9,732 nt of DNA from an uncultured Actinomycetes bacterium (lineage in GTDB: Bacteria; Actinomycetota; Actinomycetes; Nanopelagicales; Nanopelagicaceae), in the NCBI GenBank assembly GCA_903898855.1, contig CAIUHB010000183.1, forward strand, positions 1 to 9,732, written 5' to 3'. Below are positions 1 through 6,791 of this stretch, in pieces; within the stretch, counting starts at the first letter, position 1, and each line of letters begins with the position of its first letter. The translations under genes were made by a program, and so were the position numbers. The notes under the pieces were generated by a model. That model saw nothing but the letters and a program-made list of their open reading frames with translations. It was not told the DNA's origin and did not search any database.

Positions 1-251
1 GGAATTCGGCCGGATTTAAATGCATCGCGCATCTCGTCATACTCAGCGCGCTTCTTGGAATCAGAGAGCGTCTCATAGGCCTCAGAGACCTCTTTGAAAC
101 GCTCTTCTAACTTCTTATCGCCCTTGGTCTTATCTGGGTGGAGCTCGCGGGCAAGCTTGCGATACTGCTTTTTGATAGCTGAATCGTCATCGCTCTTTTT
201 GACGCCAAGGATTTGATACAAATCCTTCTCATATAAATCTTTGGCGGCCAT
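1..251 (-). CDS. dnaJ: DnaJ co-chaperone, N-terminal J domain (partial, runs off left edge)
   Basis: DnaJ stimulates the ATPase of DnaK and delivers unfolded substrates to it in the cytoplasm. The window holds the first 83 codons. They form a complete J domain: helix I with [10 protein letters not shown] at about residues 8-17, basic helix II ([12 protein letters not shown], about 26-37), the essential HPD tripeptide at residues 38-40, and helix III with [15 protein letters not shown] (about 50-64). The Gly/Phe region, zinc finger and C-terminal domains lie beyond the edge. The start ATG (251-249) is preceded by GGAGAA about 8 nt upstream, inside the end of grpE, and lies only 2 nt after the grpE stop, so the genes are probably translationally coupled. 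The [16 protein letters not shown] N-terminus resembles actinobacterial DnaJ1, the copy in the dnaK operon. I cannot tell whether hspR follows, as it often does in this phylum. Confidence 0.96.
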   Translation of the reverse strand, partial: MAAKDLYEKDLYQILGVKKSDDDSAIKKQYRKLARELHPDKTKGDKKLEERFKEVSEAYETLSDSKKRAEYDEMRDAFKSGRI

Positions 252-253
252 GG

Positions 254-760
254 TTAGTTCTCCGGATCGGTCACTGCTACTCGTGCAGGACGAATGACTT
301 TATCTTTGAACTTATAACCGGGTTGGAGCACTTGAGTCGCGGTTGTCTCTGTGACCTCACTTGAGGTGTTGTGCATCAGAGCTTCGTGAATCATTGGATC
401 AAATGGAACATTTACATCGGCAAACTTGGTTAAGCCCAGCTTTGTTGTAATTGCTACTAATTGATCAGCGACAGCTTTAAAGCCACCGGTGAGTTCACCA
501 TGTTCCTGAGCGCGCGCAATATCGTCGAGCACGGGAAGCAATTCGGTAATAACAAGTGAGGTGGAGAACTCGTGCGCAACTGCGCGATCGCGTTCTACTC
601 GCTTGCGGTAATTGGAATAGTCGGCTTGAAGTCGTTGTAAGTCAGCGGTCAGAGTTGATACTTCATCAACAACAACGTTTGCCTCTTCTAACGCTTCATC
701 GACTGCGTCAGAGAGCTCTTGATCAGAGCTCTCTGCGCCAGTGTTTGTATTTTCATCCAT
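254..760 (-). CDS. grpE: GrpE nucleotide exchange factor
   Basis: GrpE releases ADP from DnaK and so resets the chaperone cycle. The 168-residue protein has an acidic, low-complexity N-terminus (about 1-35), a predicted coiled-coil helix (about 35-65) with the family signature around [16 protein letters not shown], a helical bundle with the segment [15 protein letters not shown] (about 73-87), and a C-terminal beta domain with [14 protein letters not shown] followed by [20 protein letters not shown]. This is the standard GrpE architecture, and the length is normal for an actinobacterial member. It sits between dnaK, whose stop lies 6 nt upstream of this start, and dnaJ, 2 nt downstream. The likely ribosome binding site GAGG lies about 11 nt before the ATG, within the last codons of dnaK, so it is expected to be co-transcribed and coupled with dnaK. 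Confidence 0.97.
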   Translation of the reverse strand: MDENTNTGAESSDQELSDAVDEALEEANVVVDEVSTLTADLQRLQADYSNYRKRVERDRAVAHEFSTSLVITELLPVLDDIARAQEHGELTGGFKAVADQLVAITTKLGLTKFADVNVPFDPMIHEALMHNTSSEVTETTATQVLQPGYKFKDKVIRPARVAVTDPEN

Positions 761-766
761 GAGTGA

Positions 767-2599
767 TTAGGCCTCGTCAACTACTTCAGCATCCTGCACA
801 CCATCATCTTCTTTTGGTGCTTCGCTGGCCGCTGCGTTAGCTGCGTAGAGTGCTGCGCCAAGTTGTTGTGACAACTCAGAGATCTTCTCGGTATTGGACT
901 TAATAGCTGCGAGGTCAGATCCTTCGATTGAACTCTTCAAGGTCGCAAGTGCGCCTTCGAGTTCAGTCTTCTTCTCTAGGTTCTCACCTTCAGTGAACTT
1001 ATCGCCATTGTCCTTAAGGAACTTCTCGGTTTGATAGGCGAGTGAGTCTGCGGCGTTGCGAGTATCTGCTTCTTCACGGCGCTGCTTATCTTCTTCAGCG
1101 TGTGCTTCGGCATCCTTCATCATGCGCTCGATATCTTCCTTGGAGAGTGCTGATCCACCAGTGATGGTCATGGATTGCTCTTTACCGGTACCAAGATCCT
1201 TGGCTGATACGTGAACAATTCCGTTGGCATCAATATCGAAGGTAACTTCGATTTGTGGAACACCACGTGGTGCTGGGGCGATACCTGTGAGTTCAAAGGT
1301 GCCTAAACGCTTGTTATAGGCTGCCATTTCGCGCTCACCTTGGTAGACCTGAATAGCCACACCTGGTTGATTATCGTCAGCGGTTGAGAAGATCTCAGAA
1401 CGCTTGGTTGGAATGGTTGTGTTGCGCTCGATCAACTTTGTCATCACGCCGCCCTTGGTTTCGATACCAAGTGAGAGTGGTGTGACATCGAGAAGGAGAA
1501 CATCCTTAACTTCACCGCGTAATACACCTGCTTGAAGGGCTGCACCAACTGCAACAACTTCATCAGGGTTTACGCCCTTGTTAGGTTCCTTGCCACCTGT
1601 GAGTTCGCGGACTAAGTCCACTACAGCTGGCATACGAGTTGAACCACCAACAAGTACAACGTGATCAATATCGGCAACAGGAATTCCGGCATCCTTTAGT
1701 ACTGCTTGGAATGGCTTCTTGCAGCGATCGAGAAGATCGGCAGTCATGCTTTGGAATTGTGCACGAGTAATTGTCTCGTCCATGAAGAGTGGATTTTTGT
1801 CAGCATCAACAGTGATGTAAGGAAGGTTGATGGAAGTTTGGCCTGATTGAGATAGTTCAATCTTTGCCTTCTCGGCTGCTTCGCGAACGCGTTGCATCGC
1901 CATCTTGTCCTTAGTGAGATCAATGCCGTTGCTGGCTTTGAAAGTTGCGACTAGGTGATCAACAAGTGCTTGATCCCAATCATCGCCACCGAGGTGGTTA
2001 TCACCATTGGTTGCTTTAACTTCCACTACACCGTCGCCGATTTCAAGAAGTGAAACATCGAAAGTTCCACCGCCGAGGTCGAAGACCAAAATAGTTTGTT
2101 CTTTATCGCCCTTATCCAAACCGTATGCAAGTGCTGCAGCGGTTGGCTCGTTAACAATACGAAGAACATTGAGTCCAGCAATTTCGCCAGCCTCTTTAGT
2201 TGCTTGACGTTGTGCGTCATTAAAATATGCAGGTACGGTGATAACAGCATCGGTAACTGTGTCACCCAAGAAAGCTTCGGCATCGCGCTTGAGTTTCATC
2301 AAGATGCGAGCGCTGATCTCCTGTGGTGTGTACTTCTTGCCATCGATGTTACCTTGTTCCGGGAATTTCCAAGTGGTTCCCATGTGGCGCTTTACTGAGC
2401 GGATGGTCCGTTCCACGTTGGTCACGGATTGTCGCTTGGCTACTTCGCCGACGAGTACCTCCCCGTTTTTAGCGAATGCCACGATGGATGGGGTTGTGCG
2501 TGCGCCCTCGGCATTGGCGATAACGGAGGGTTCTCCGCCATCCAATACAGATACGCAGCTATTCGTGGTTCCTAGGTCGATTCCTACTGCTCTTGCCAT
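767..2599 (-). CDS. dnaK: Hsp70 chaperone DnaK
   Basis: ATP-dependent Hsp70 chaperone, complete at 610 residues. The nucleotide-binding domain shows the phosphate-1 loop [13 protein letters not shown] (6-18), the phosphate-2 loop [10 protein letters not shown] (174-183, with the conserved Thr at 179) and the adenosine motif [11 protein letters not shown] (314-324). The hydrophobic interdomain linker [12 protein letters not shown] is at 366-377, followed by the beta-sandwich substrate-binding domain and a helical lid. The acidic tail ends in a [12 protein letters not shown] sequence, as in actinobacterial DnaKs. The segment after residue 70 (RRHMG-like to KKYTPQEIS) lacks the extra loop of roughly 20 residues found in Gram-negative DnaK, which fits a Gram-positive or actinobacterial origin. 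AAGGAG lies 8-9 nt before the ATG. It is the first gene of the dnaK-grpE-dnaJ operon and is controlled by the promoter and HAIR operators described separately. Confidence 0.99.
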   Translation of the reverse strand: MARAVGIDLGTTNSCVSVLDGGEPSVIANAEGARTTPSIVAFAKNGEVLVGEVAKRQSVTNVERTIRSVKRHMGTTWKFPEQGNIDGKKYTPQEISARILMKLKRDAEAFLGDTVTDAVITVPAYFNDAQRQATKEAGEIAGLNVLRIVNEPTAAALAYGLDKGDKEQTILVFDLGGGTFDVSLLEIGDGVVEVKATNGDNHLGGDDWDQALVDHLVATFKASNGIDLTKDKMAMQRVREAAEKAKIELSQSGQTSINLPYITVDADKNPLFMDETITRAQFQSMTADLLDRCKKPFQAVLKDAGIPVADIDHVVLVGGSTRMPAVVDLVRELTGGKEPNKGVNPDEVVAVGAALQAGVLRGEVKDVLLLDVTPLSLGIETKGGVMTKLIERNTTIPTKRSEIFSTADDNQPGVAIQVYQGEREMAAYNKRLGTFELTGIAPAPRGVPQIEVTFDIDANGIVHVSAKDLGTGKEQSMTITGGSALSKEDIERMMKDAEAHAEEDKQRREEADTRNAADSLAYQTEKFLKDNGDKFTEGENLEKKTELEGALATLKSSIEGSDLAAIKSNTEKISELSQQLGAALYAANAAASEAPKEDDGVQDAEVVDEA

Positions 2600-2617
2600 G
2601 TTCAGTGCTCCTTCTTC

Positions 2618-2631
2618 TCCCGCGAGCGGGA
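2618..2631 (-). other. Small GC-rich hairpin in the dnaK 5' leader
   Basis: The transcribed (minus) strand reads TCCCG, loop CTCG, CGGGA: a perfect 5-bp stem with a 4-nt loop, ending about 4 nt before the AAGGAG ribosome binding site of dnaK. It leaves the binding site itself unpaired, so it is more likely a leader-stabilising element than a classic RNA thermometer. The structure is seen directly; its role is unknown. Confidence 0.4.
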
Positions 2632-2664
2632 AATCCAGCCTGTTTAATGCCCGGCTACGGTCTT

Positions 2665-2693
2665 ATTCTCGACCTTGAGTCGCGCCCTGTCAA
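2665..2693 (-). promoter_or_regulatory. Predicted sigma70-type promoter of the dnaK operon
   Basis: Read on the minus strand there is a perfect -35 hexamer TTGACA (2693-2688), a 17-bp spacer, and a -10 hexamer GAGAAT (2670-2665, 4 of 6 matches to TATAAT). The predicted start of transcription is near 2657-2659, which gives a leader of roughly 58-60 nt before the dnaK ATG. The quality of the -35 and the ideal spacing make this the best promoter in the window. It is overlapped by HAIR-type operator sequences, consistent with vegetative transcription held down by HspR. Confidence 0.75.
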
Positions 2694-2694
2694 A
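2674..2694. promoter_or_regulatory. Degenerate second HAIR (HspR operator) overlapping the dnaK -35
   Basis: The left arm CTTGAGT (2674-2680) matches the HAIR consensus arm exactly. It is followed by a 7-nt spacer and the right arm TGTCAAA (2688-2694), which matches ACTCAAG at 4 of 7 positions. The degenerate arm contains the complement of the -35 hexamer TTGACA, so the site seems to be a compromise between promoter and operator. It is separated from the better HAIR by only 2 nt (23 bp centre to centre), an arrangement that would suit side-by-side binding of HspR. The perfect arm is certain; calling the whole a second operator is inference. Confidence 0.5.
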
Positions 2695-2696
2695 AG

Positions 2697-2717
2697 ATTG
2701 AGTCGGGCTGGCTCAAG
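2697..2717. promoter_or_regulatory. HAIR (HspR-associated inverted repeat) operator
   Basis: The arms ATTGAGT (2697-2703) and GCTCAAG (2711-2717) are separated by exactly 7 nt. The HAIR consensus is CTTGAGT-N7-ACTCAAG, so each arm has one mismatch, at its outer or inner first base, and the TTGAGT / CTCAA cores are intact. The site lies 3 bp upstream of the dnaK -35 hexamer. In Streptomyces and Mycobacterium HspR, a MerR-family repressor, binds such repeats upstream of dnaK and uses DnaK as co-repressor. The hspR gene itself is not in the window; it would be expected after dnaJ. Confidence 0.8.
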
Positions 2718-2763
2718 TTAAGTTAGCTAGGTAACAGGGGCACCACTCCATTTATTCCCAAGT

Positions 2764-2788
2764 AGGGCTTTATTAGGGTAAATGCCCT
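2764..2788 (-). terminator. Hairpin at the 3' end of the secreted-protein gene, possible terminator
   Basis: Immediately at the TAA stop of the 2788-4182 gene the sequence can fold into a 9-bp stem: AGGGCTTTA (2764-2772) pairs with TAAATGCCCT (2779-2788) with one bulged base, around the 6-nt loop at 2773-2778. No run of U follows on the transcribed strand, so it is not a textbook intrinsic terminator, but U-less hairpins are common at actinobacterial gene ends. It would separate this gene from the dnaK promoter region just downstream. Confidence 0.45.
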
Positions 2789-4182
2789 TAGCTGTATTGA
2801 GCAGTGAGGTTATGGGAAAGGAACCAGGCCTTATACCAAACCATGAAGGGGTGGGCCTCGGCGTAGAAGCTTTCTAGACTAAAACCGTAAATCGTTTGAA
2901 ATACCGTTTGCCAGTTATTTGGATCTTTTCCAAATGCAGCCACAAAATCCAATTCTTTATCAATCCCGTATTTACCGACAAGGTAAGCCACACCAATAGG
3001 GGCAATTACATAGTCACCCATAGCTCCACACTCTGTGCCATCTGCTGGTGAGTGATTTCTGCCGTCGAGGAGTGAAAGGTCTAAAGAGTTAAAAAGAGTA
3101 TACTGGGAAGCCTGACGGAGTGACCCTCCTGTTGTGGCAAATCGAAAAACTTTCTCTCCTAAAGTTTCATTAGGGATACCAAAAGCAGCTCCAAAGAGAT
3201 CTAGGTTTCCTGGTGTCATGAAACATGGTGAAAGTTGGTGAGCATTTGCAAGTGCATCAAACAACCCATGTTTCATTTCACCTGGTGTCATAAACGCATT
3301 GTCTTTAGAGTTATTCGGGTTGTAAAAAAATGTCGTCATCTGGAAACGTGCGTTTATAAACCCACTTGTAATAGCCCCTCCGGAGAATTTTTCTCCGTCG
3401 CCAGATATTAAATTTGCGTTTAGACCTGGAATTACATTTCCGTTTGGATTCAGTATGTCTTGATTCTTTTCTTTTAATGCGACATCTTGATAGGAGCTCA
3501 TCGCAAAGTCTTTAGTTGTTGCGTATATAAGGTAATAAGTATCCGTATTGGTGAATCGGTCAGAATAAGCTGAAAGAAGGGCCTTGGCAGAAGTTTCAGA
3601 TTTTTGAATGAAGTCCAACGGATATGCGGGGTCGATGTATTCGATAAGTTTTGGTGCTGATTTTTTAGAAGAATATAACGATACCTGTTTAATCGCACTT
3701 GTAAGTATATTTATATTTCCAGAGCCATCGTCAGTAAGTAAATCTTTTGGGATAATCCGTAACGCAACTCCCGTCAATGGATCAACCTTAAAAGGGTTGA
3801 GATTTTCTGGGCGTGTGATGTATTGATCATCGTAGGAATTACACATCAAGTCGACATAATTCCAATTTTTATCGTATCCGATAACATCAGCTGAATTGGG
3901 TGGACATTTGGTGCCTTCTGTAGCAACACCTGATTTATGGTTTTTTGATGAGGTGGGGCTAGGGGTGGGGATCGGATTATCGATTGGAGTCACCTTGATC
4001 CCTTTACCCCACACCAATTTTTTCCCCGATTTAATGCATATAAATTTCAAATTTTCAGAGATAACGCTCTTATTTATTGAGGAACAGTGTTTACCAGTCT
4101 GAATTATGGTGCTTGCCATAGCTGGTGAAGTGATTGGTAGAACGCAGATAGAACTTAAAATTGCGATATATTTGAGTTTCAT
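2788..4182 (-). CDS. Secreted protein of unknown function with a degenerate gluzincin-like C-terminal region
   Basis: I do not recognise a named family. The 464 residues start with a signal peptide (basic MKLK, hydrophobic core to about 20, likely cleavage after AMA at 21-23). A Cys-pair module follows (C33 and C49, then KSGKKLVW at 51-58), a kind I associate with secreted proteins of acI/Nanopelagicales-like actinobacteria. A Pro/Ser/Thr-rich linker (about 66-80) leads to a second Cys pair (C93, C114) and a mixed domain containing DTYYLIYATTKDFA (214-227). The C-terminal part (about 295-450) has the layout of peptidase-MA-like gluzincins: a helix ending ANAHQ, then PCFMTPGNLDLFGAAFG (319-335), then a YLVGKYG...FSLESFYAEA tail. 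There is no HExxH and no WxxEG glutamate, so it is probably not an active metallopeptidase. The start has only a weak ribosome binding site. Base composition is clearly more AT-rich than its neighbours over much of its length. It has no obvious functional link to dnaK. Confidence 0.85.
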   Translation of the reverse strand: MKLKYIAILSSICVLPITSPAMASTIIQTGKHCSSINKSVISENLKFICIKSGKKLVWGKGIKVTPIDNPIPTPSPTSSKNHKSGVATEGTKCPPNSADVIGYDKNWNYVDLMCNSYDDQYITRPENLNPFKVDPLTGVALRIIPKDLLTDDGSGNINILTSAIKQVSLYSSKKSAPKLIEYIDPAYPLDFIQKSETSAKALLSAYSDRFTNTDTYYLIYATTKDFAMSSYQDVALKEKNQDILNPNGNVIPGLNANLISGDGEKFSGGAITSGFINARFQMTTFFYNPNNSKDNAFMTPGEMKHGLFDALANAHQLSPCFMTPGNLDLFGAAFGIPNETLGEKVFRFATTGGSLRQASQYTLFNSLDLSLLDGRNHSPADGTECGAMGDYVIAPIGVAYLVGKYGIDKELDFVAAFGKDPNNWQTVFQTIYGFSLESFYAEAHPFMVWYKAWFLSHNLTAQYS

Positions 4183-4224
4183 TTGTTAATGCTTTCATAC
4201 TTCAAATTTAAATGGAAGTAATTT

Positions 4225-4254
4225 TTGTGTTTACCTCCCTTTGATGGCTTTAAT
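4225..4254 (+). promoter_or_regulatory. Possible promoter of the EtfD-like gene in the divergent intergenic region
   Basis: TTGTGT (4225-4230) and TTTAAT (4249-4254, 5 of 6 matches to TATAAT) are separated by 18 bp on the plus strand. Transcription would begin near 4261, leaving a leader of about 10 nt. The -35 is poor, so this is tentative. The region 4183-4271 is the only spacer between two divergent genes and must carry promoters for both; I see no convincing promoter for the minus-strand secreted gene. Confidence 0.35.
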
Positions 4255-4271
4255 TCGTTTAACCTTGGGGT

Positions 4272-6236
4272 ATGACGATTCTGCTGGGGCTACTCGCCTA
4301 TTCGATTTCGCTGGTCGCGATTGCGGCGATTGCGGTGCGGGGCCGGGAGATCTATCAGCGGATAGCGCGTGGGCAGGCCGATCCAACTCGTAAGACTAAT
4401 AAGCGCAAGCGGGTGGCGTGGGCACTGCATGAGATTTTGTCGCACACCAAGATGTTGAAATTTACCGGTTCAGGAATTGCGCACTGGTTTGTGATGGTGG
4501 GATTTGTCGCGTTGCTTGGAACTTTGATTCGCGCAATGGGACAGGTGGTTAGTCCGCACTTTGATTTCTTATCGCTGGGAAGTTTTGCAATCTATCGCTA
4601 CTTTGTTTTGGTTGTCACGTGGACGACTGGGGTTGGAATTGTGACGTTGATTGGCATTCGCCAATTTACAAGAGTTTTTCGTAAAGGTCGCACGTCAAGA
4701 TTTTTTGGATCAGGAAATCTCAAGGCGTATTACGTCGAAGCAACCATTCTGGCAATTGTCTTCTGTGTAATTTCATTGGATCGATTAGAGCACTCGGCTG
4801 GTAACCATGATCGCGCTATTCAGATAATTGCAACAGTAAAAGTTTTGGTGTCGATGGCTTGGTTTATTGTCATCGCGACTAATTTAACGATGGGTGTGGC
4901 ATGGCACCGCTTCCTTGCACCATTCAATATTTACTTCCAACGCAATCCAAGTAAAGAGCCAGCGCTTGGTCCGTTGCCAGAGATGCTTTCCCATGGCAAG
5001 CCAATTAATTTCGAGGATCCTTCAGAGGATGATGTATTTGGTATTGGTAAGGCCGCTGATATCTCATGGAAGGGTTTATTGGATATGGCCAGCTGCACTG
5101 AGTGCGGGCGCTGCCAATCACAATGCCCGGCTTGGCATACCGAGAAGCCGTTATCGCCAAAGTTGTTGATTATGGCGATGCGCGATCATGCACTGACAAA
5201 GGTGCAGGACGATAAGCCAATTGTTGGCGATGTAATTACCAAGGAAGTTTTGTGGTCTTGTACAACGTGTGGTGCTTGTGTAAATGAATGCCCAGTAGAT
5301 ATTGAACATGTTGACCACATCGTCAATATGCGCCGCTTTCAAGTGCTTGTTGAATCAGAATTTCCTACTGAACTCGGCGGCACCTTTAGAAACTTGGAGA
5401 AAGCGGGTAATCCGTGGGGAGCCAATAGGGCTGATCGCGATGGCTGGATTGCGGAATGCGACTTCCCTATAACTGTTATTGATTCTGTTATTCCCGATGA
5501 TGTGGAGTACTTATTCTGGGTTGGTTGCGCTGGCGCTTATGAGGAGCGGGCAAAGAAGACAACTAAAGCTGTGGCAGAGCTTTTATATATGTCGGGTACC
5601 AAATTTGGAGTACTTGGAAAGCGCGAGACATGCAGCGGAGATCCTGCGCGCCGGGCCGGTAATGAATTTCTCTATCAAATTCTCGCGCGTGAAAATATCG
5701 AAACTCTGCAAGAGACCTTTGGTTCCAGGGGCGTGAAGAAGGTTGTAGTTACCTGTCCACATTGCTTCACCACAATCGGTCGCGACTATAAGCAACAAGG
5801 TTTTGAATTGCAGATGGTTCACCATACGCAACTGCTTAATACTTTAATTAAAGAGGGCAAACTTAAGACCAGCCCGCATAAGGCAGATAAGACACTTACC
5901 TATCACGACCCTTGTTACTTAGGTCGTCACAATCAGATCTATCAGCCACCTCGCGAATTGTTGGAATCCACTGGTGTATCGGTCACAGAGATGCCTCGTA
6001 ACCAAGAGCGCTCATTCTGCTGTGGTGCTGGTGGAGGCCGGATGTGGATGGAAGAAACGCTGGGGACTCGGATTAACCTCAATCGCGTTGATGAAGCAAT
6101 TGCTACTGGCGCCGAACAAGTTGCGGTTGCTTGTCCCTTCTGTCGCGTGATGGTCAGCGATGGAATGAACGCACGTCAATCAGATGTTGAGGTGCTAGAT
6201 GTTGCTCAAGTCCTTTTGGGTAACCTTAAGAAGTAG
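4272..6236 (+). CDS. etfD: Membrane Fe-S oxidoreductase, EtfD/FadF family (ETF:menaquinone oxidoreductase)
   Basis: This 654-residue membrane protein is predicted to take electrons from electron-transfer flavoprotein during acyl-CoA oxidation and pass them to menaquinone. The N-terminal part has about five membrane segments (near 1-22, 66-90, 105-130, 153-170, 184-208), including histidines suitable for b-type haem, as in NarI-like domains. Two 4Fe-4S motifs follow: C275/C278/C281/C285-Pro and C330/C333/C336/C340-Pro. Next come two HdrD/GlpC-type CCG domains: C419, C454-S-G, C495/C498, then C548, C583-C584-G, C621/C624. The first has CSG in place of CCG, followed by DPARRAGNE, which I recall as usual in the EtfD (M. 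tuberculosis Rv0338c) and Bacillus FadF group. There is an in-frame stop at 4260-4262, so ATG 4272 is the most upstream start. GGGG ends 1 nt before it, too close for a normal ribosome binding site. No etfAB is visible nearby. The symbol is by family similarity. Confidence 0.88.
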   Translation: MTILLGLLAYSISLVAIAAIAVRGREIYQRIARGQADPTRKTNKRKRVAWALHEILSHTKMLKFTGSGIAHWFVMVGFVALLGTLIRAMGQVVSPHFDFLSLGSFAIYRYFVLVVTWTTGVGIVTLIGIRQFTRVFRKGRTSRFFGSGNLKAYYVEATILAIVFCVISLDRLEHSAGNHDRAIQIIATVKVLVSMAWFIVIATNLTMGVAWHRFLAPFNIYFQRNPSKEPALGPLPEMLSHGKPINFEDPSEDDVFGIGKAADISWKGLLDMASCTECGRCQSQCPAWHTEKPLSPKLLIMAMRDHALTKVQDDKPIVGDVITKEVLWSCTTCGACVNECPVDIEHVDHIVNMRRFQVLVESEFPTELGGTFRNLEKAGNPWGANRADRDGWIAECDFPITVIDSVIPDDVEYLFWVGCAGAYEERAKKTTKAVAELLYMSGTKFGVLGKRETCSGDPARRAGNEFLYQILARENIETLQETFGSRGVKKVVVTCPHCFTTIGRDYKQQGFELQMVHHTQLLNTLIKEGKLKTSPHKADKTLTYHDPCYLGRHNQIYQPPRELLESTGVSVTEMPRNQERSFCCGAGGGRMWMEETLGTRINLNRVDEAIATGAEQVAVACPFCRVMVSDGMNARQSDVEVLDVAQVLLGNLKK

Positions 6237-6784
6237 GCAACTAAAGCTCCACCAAGTAATCCGCCGATATGTGCGTGCCAATCAATTCCTGGCACTGTAA
6301 AGGTAATTACTAAGTTAACGATGATGATGCCCGCGATATTTTGGTAATTCACACCCATGCGCTTGCCGGCAACGAACATTGCACCAAAGAGACCAAAGAT
6401 AGCTCCGGATGCACCAACCGCTGGGACATTAGCAGGGTTGAAGTAATTCGAAAGAAGTGATGCAGCGACAAGTGAAACTACAAAAATAAGGGCGAATTTA
6501 GCTTTGCCGTAGAAAGCTTCTAATGGATTACCGATTGACCAGAGCGCCAACATATTGGAACCTAAGTGCAACCAACCCGCGTGGGTAAGTACAACGGTTA
6601 ATAAGCGCCACCATTCTCCAGCGCCAACTCCATGAACTTGGCCGTCATTCAAAATCGCTTTATTAATTAGGAAGAGATATTGCTGAACTGGTGGGTTGGT
6701 GAGATTGGGAAAATATTGCGCAATAAGAAAAGCGCCCGTGATAACACCAATTAAGGTATTGGTCAGCGAGCGCTTTGCTTGCAT
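6206..6784 (-). CDS. Rhomboid-family intramembrane serine protease
   Basis: Rhomboids cleave transmembrane substrates inside the bilayer with a Ser-His dyad. Numbering from the upstream TTG, the protein carries WWRLLTVVLTHAGWLHLGSNM (59-79) with the oxyanion asparagine N78, the catalytic GASG motif with S127, and the dyad histidine H173 in HAHIGGLLGG, so it should be active. About six hydrophobic helices fill a compact core of about 190 residues with no extra domain; the N-terminal zinc-binding extension seen in some actinobacterial rhomboids is absent. The start is either the ATG at 6784 or an adjacent in-frame TTG at 6787; I prefer the ATG. No good ribosome binding site precedes it, and the ppiA stop is only 7 nt upstream, so coupling to ppiA is likely. 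The 3' end overlaps the convergent EtfD-like gene by 31 bp. Its substrate cannot be predicted. Confidence 0.93.
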   Translation of the reverse strand: MQAKRSLTNTLIGVITGAFLIAQYFPNLTNPPVQQYLFLINKAILNDGQVHGVGAGEWWRLLTVVLTHAGWLHLGSNMLALWSIGNPLEAFYGKAKFALIFVVSLVAASLLSNYFNPANVPAVGASGAIFGLFGAMFVAGKRMGVNYQNIAGIIIVNLVITFTVPGIDWHAHIGGLLGGALVAYFLRLPKRT

Positions 6785-6791
6785 CAAACTT

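Noticed and set aside
1..25. A cluster of restriction-type palindromes (GAATTC, CGGCCG, ATTTAAAT, ATGCAT) that looks like a cloning polylinker at the window edge
   Set aside because: The DnaJ reading frame continues through it with a plausible J-domain tail ([12 protein letters not shown]), so coincidence is more likely than vector sequence. Comparison with a related dnaJ would settle it.
2007..2678. Several open frames on both strands within dnaK, up to 146 codons
   Set aside because: They are out-of-frame or antisense shadows of a fully conserved dnaK, without ribosome binding sites or recognisable domains.
4233..4241. AAGGGAGGT on the minus strand, a near-perfect ribosome binding sequence
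   Set aside because: No start codon lies at a suitable distance downstream, and the secreted-protein ATG is about 50 nt away, so it is probably chance.
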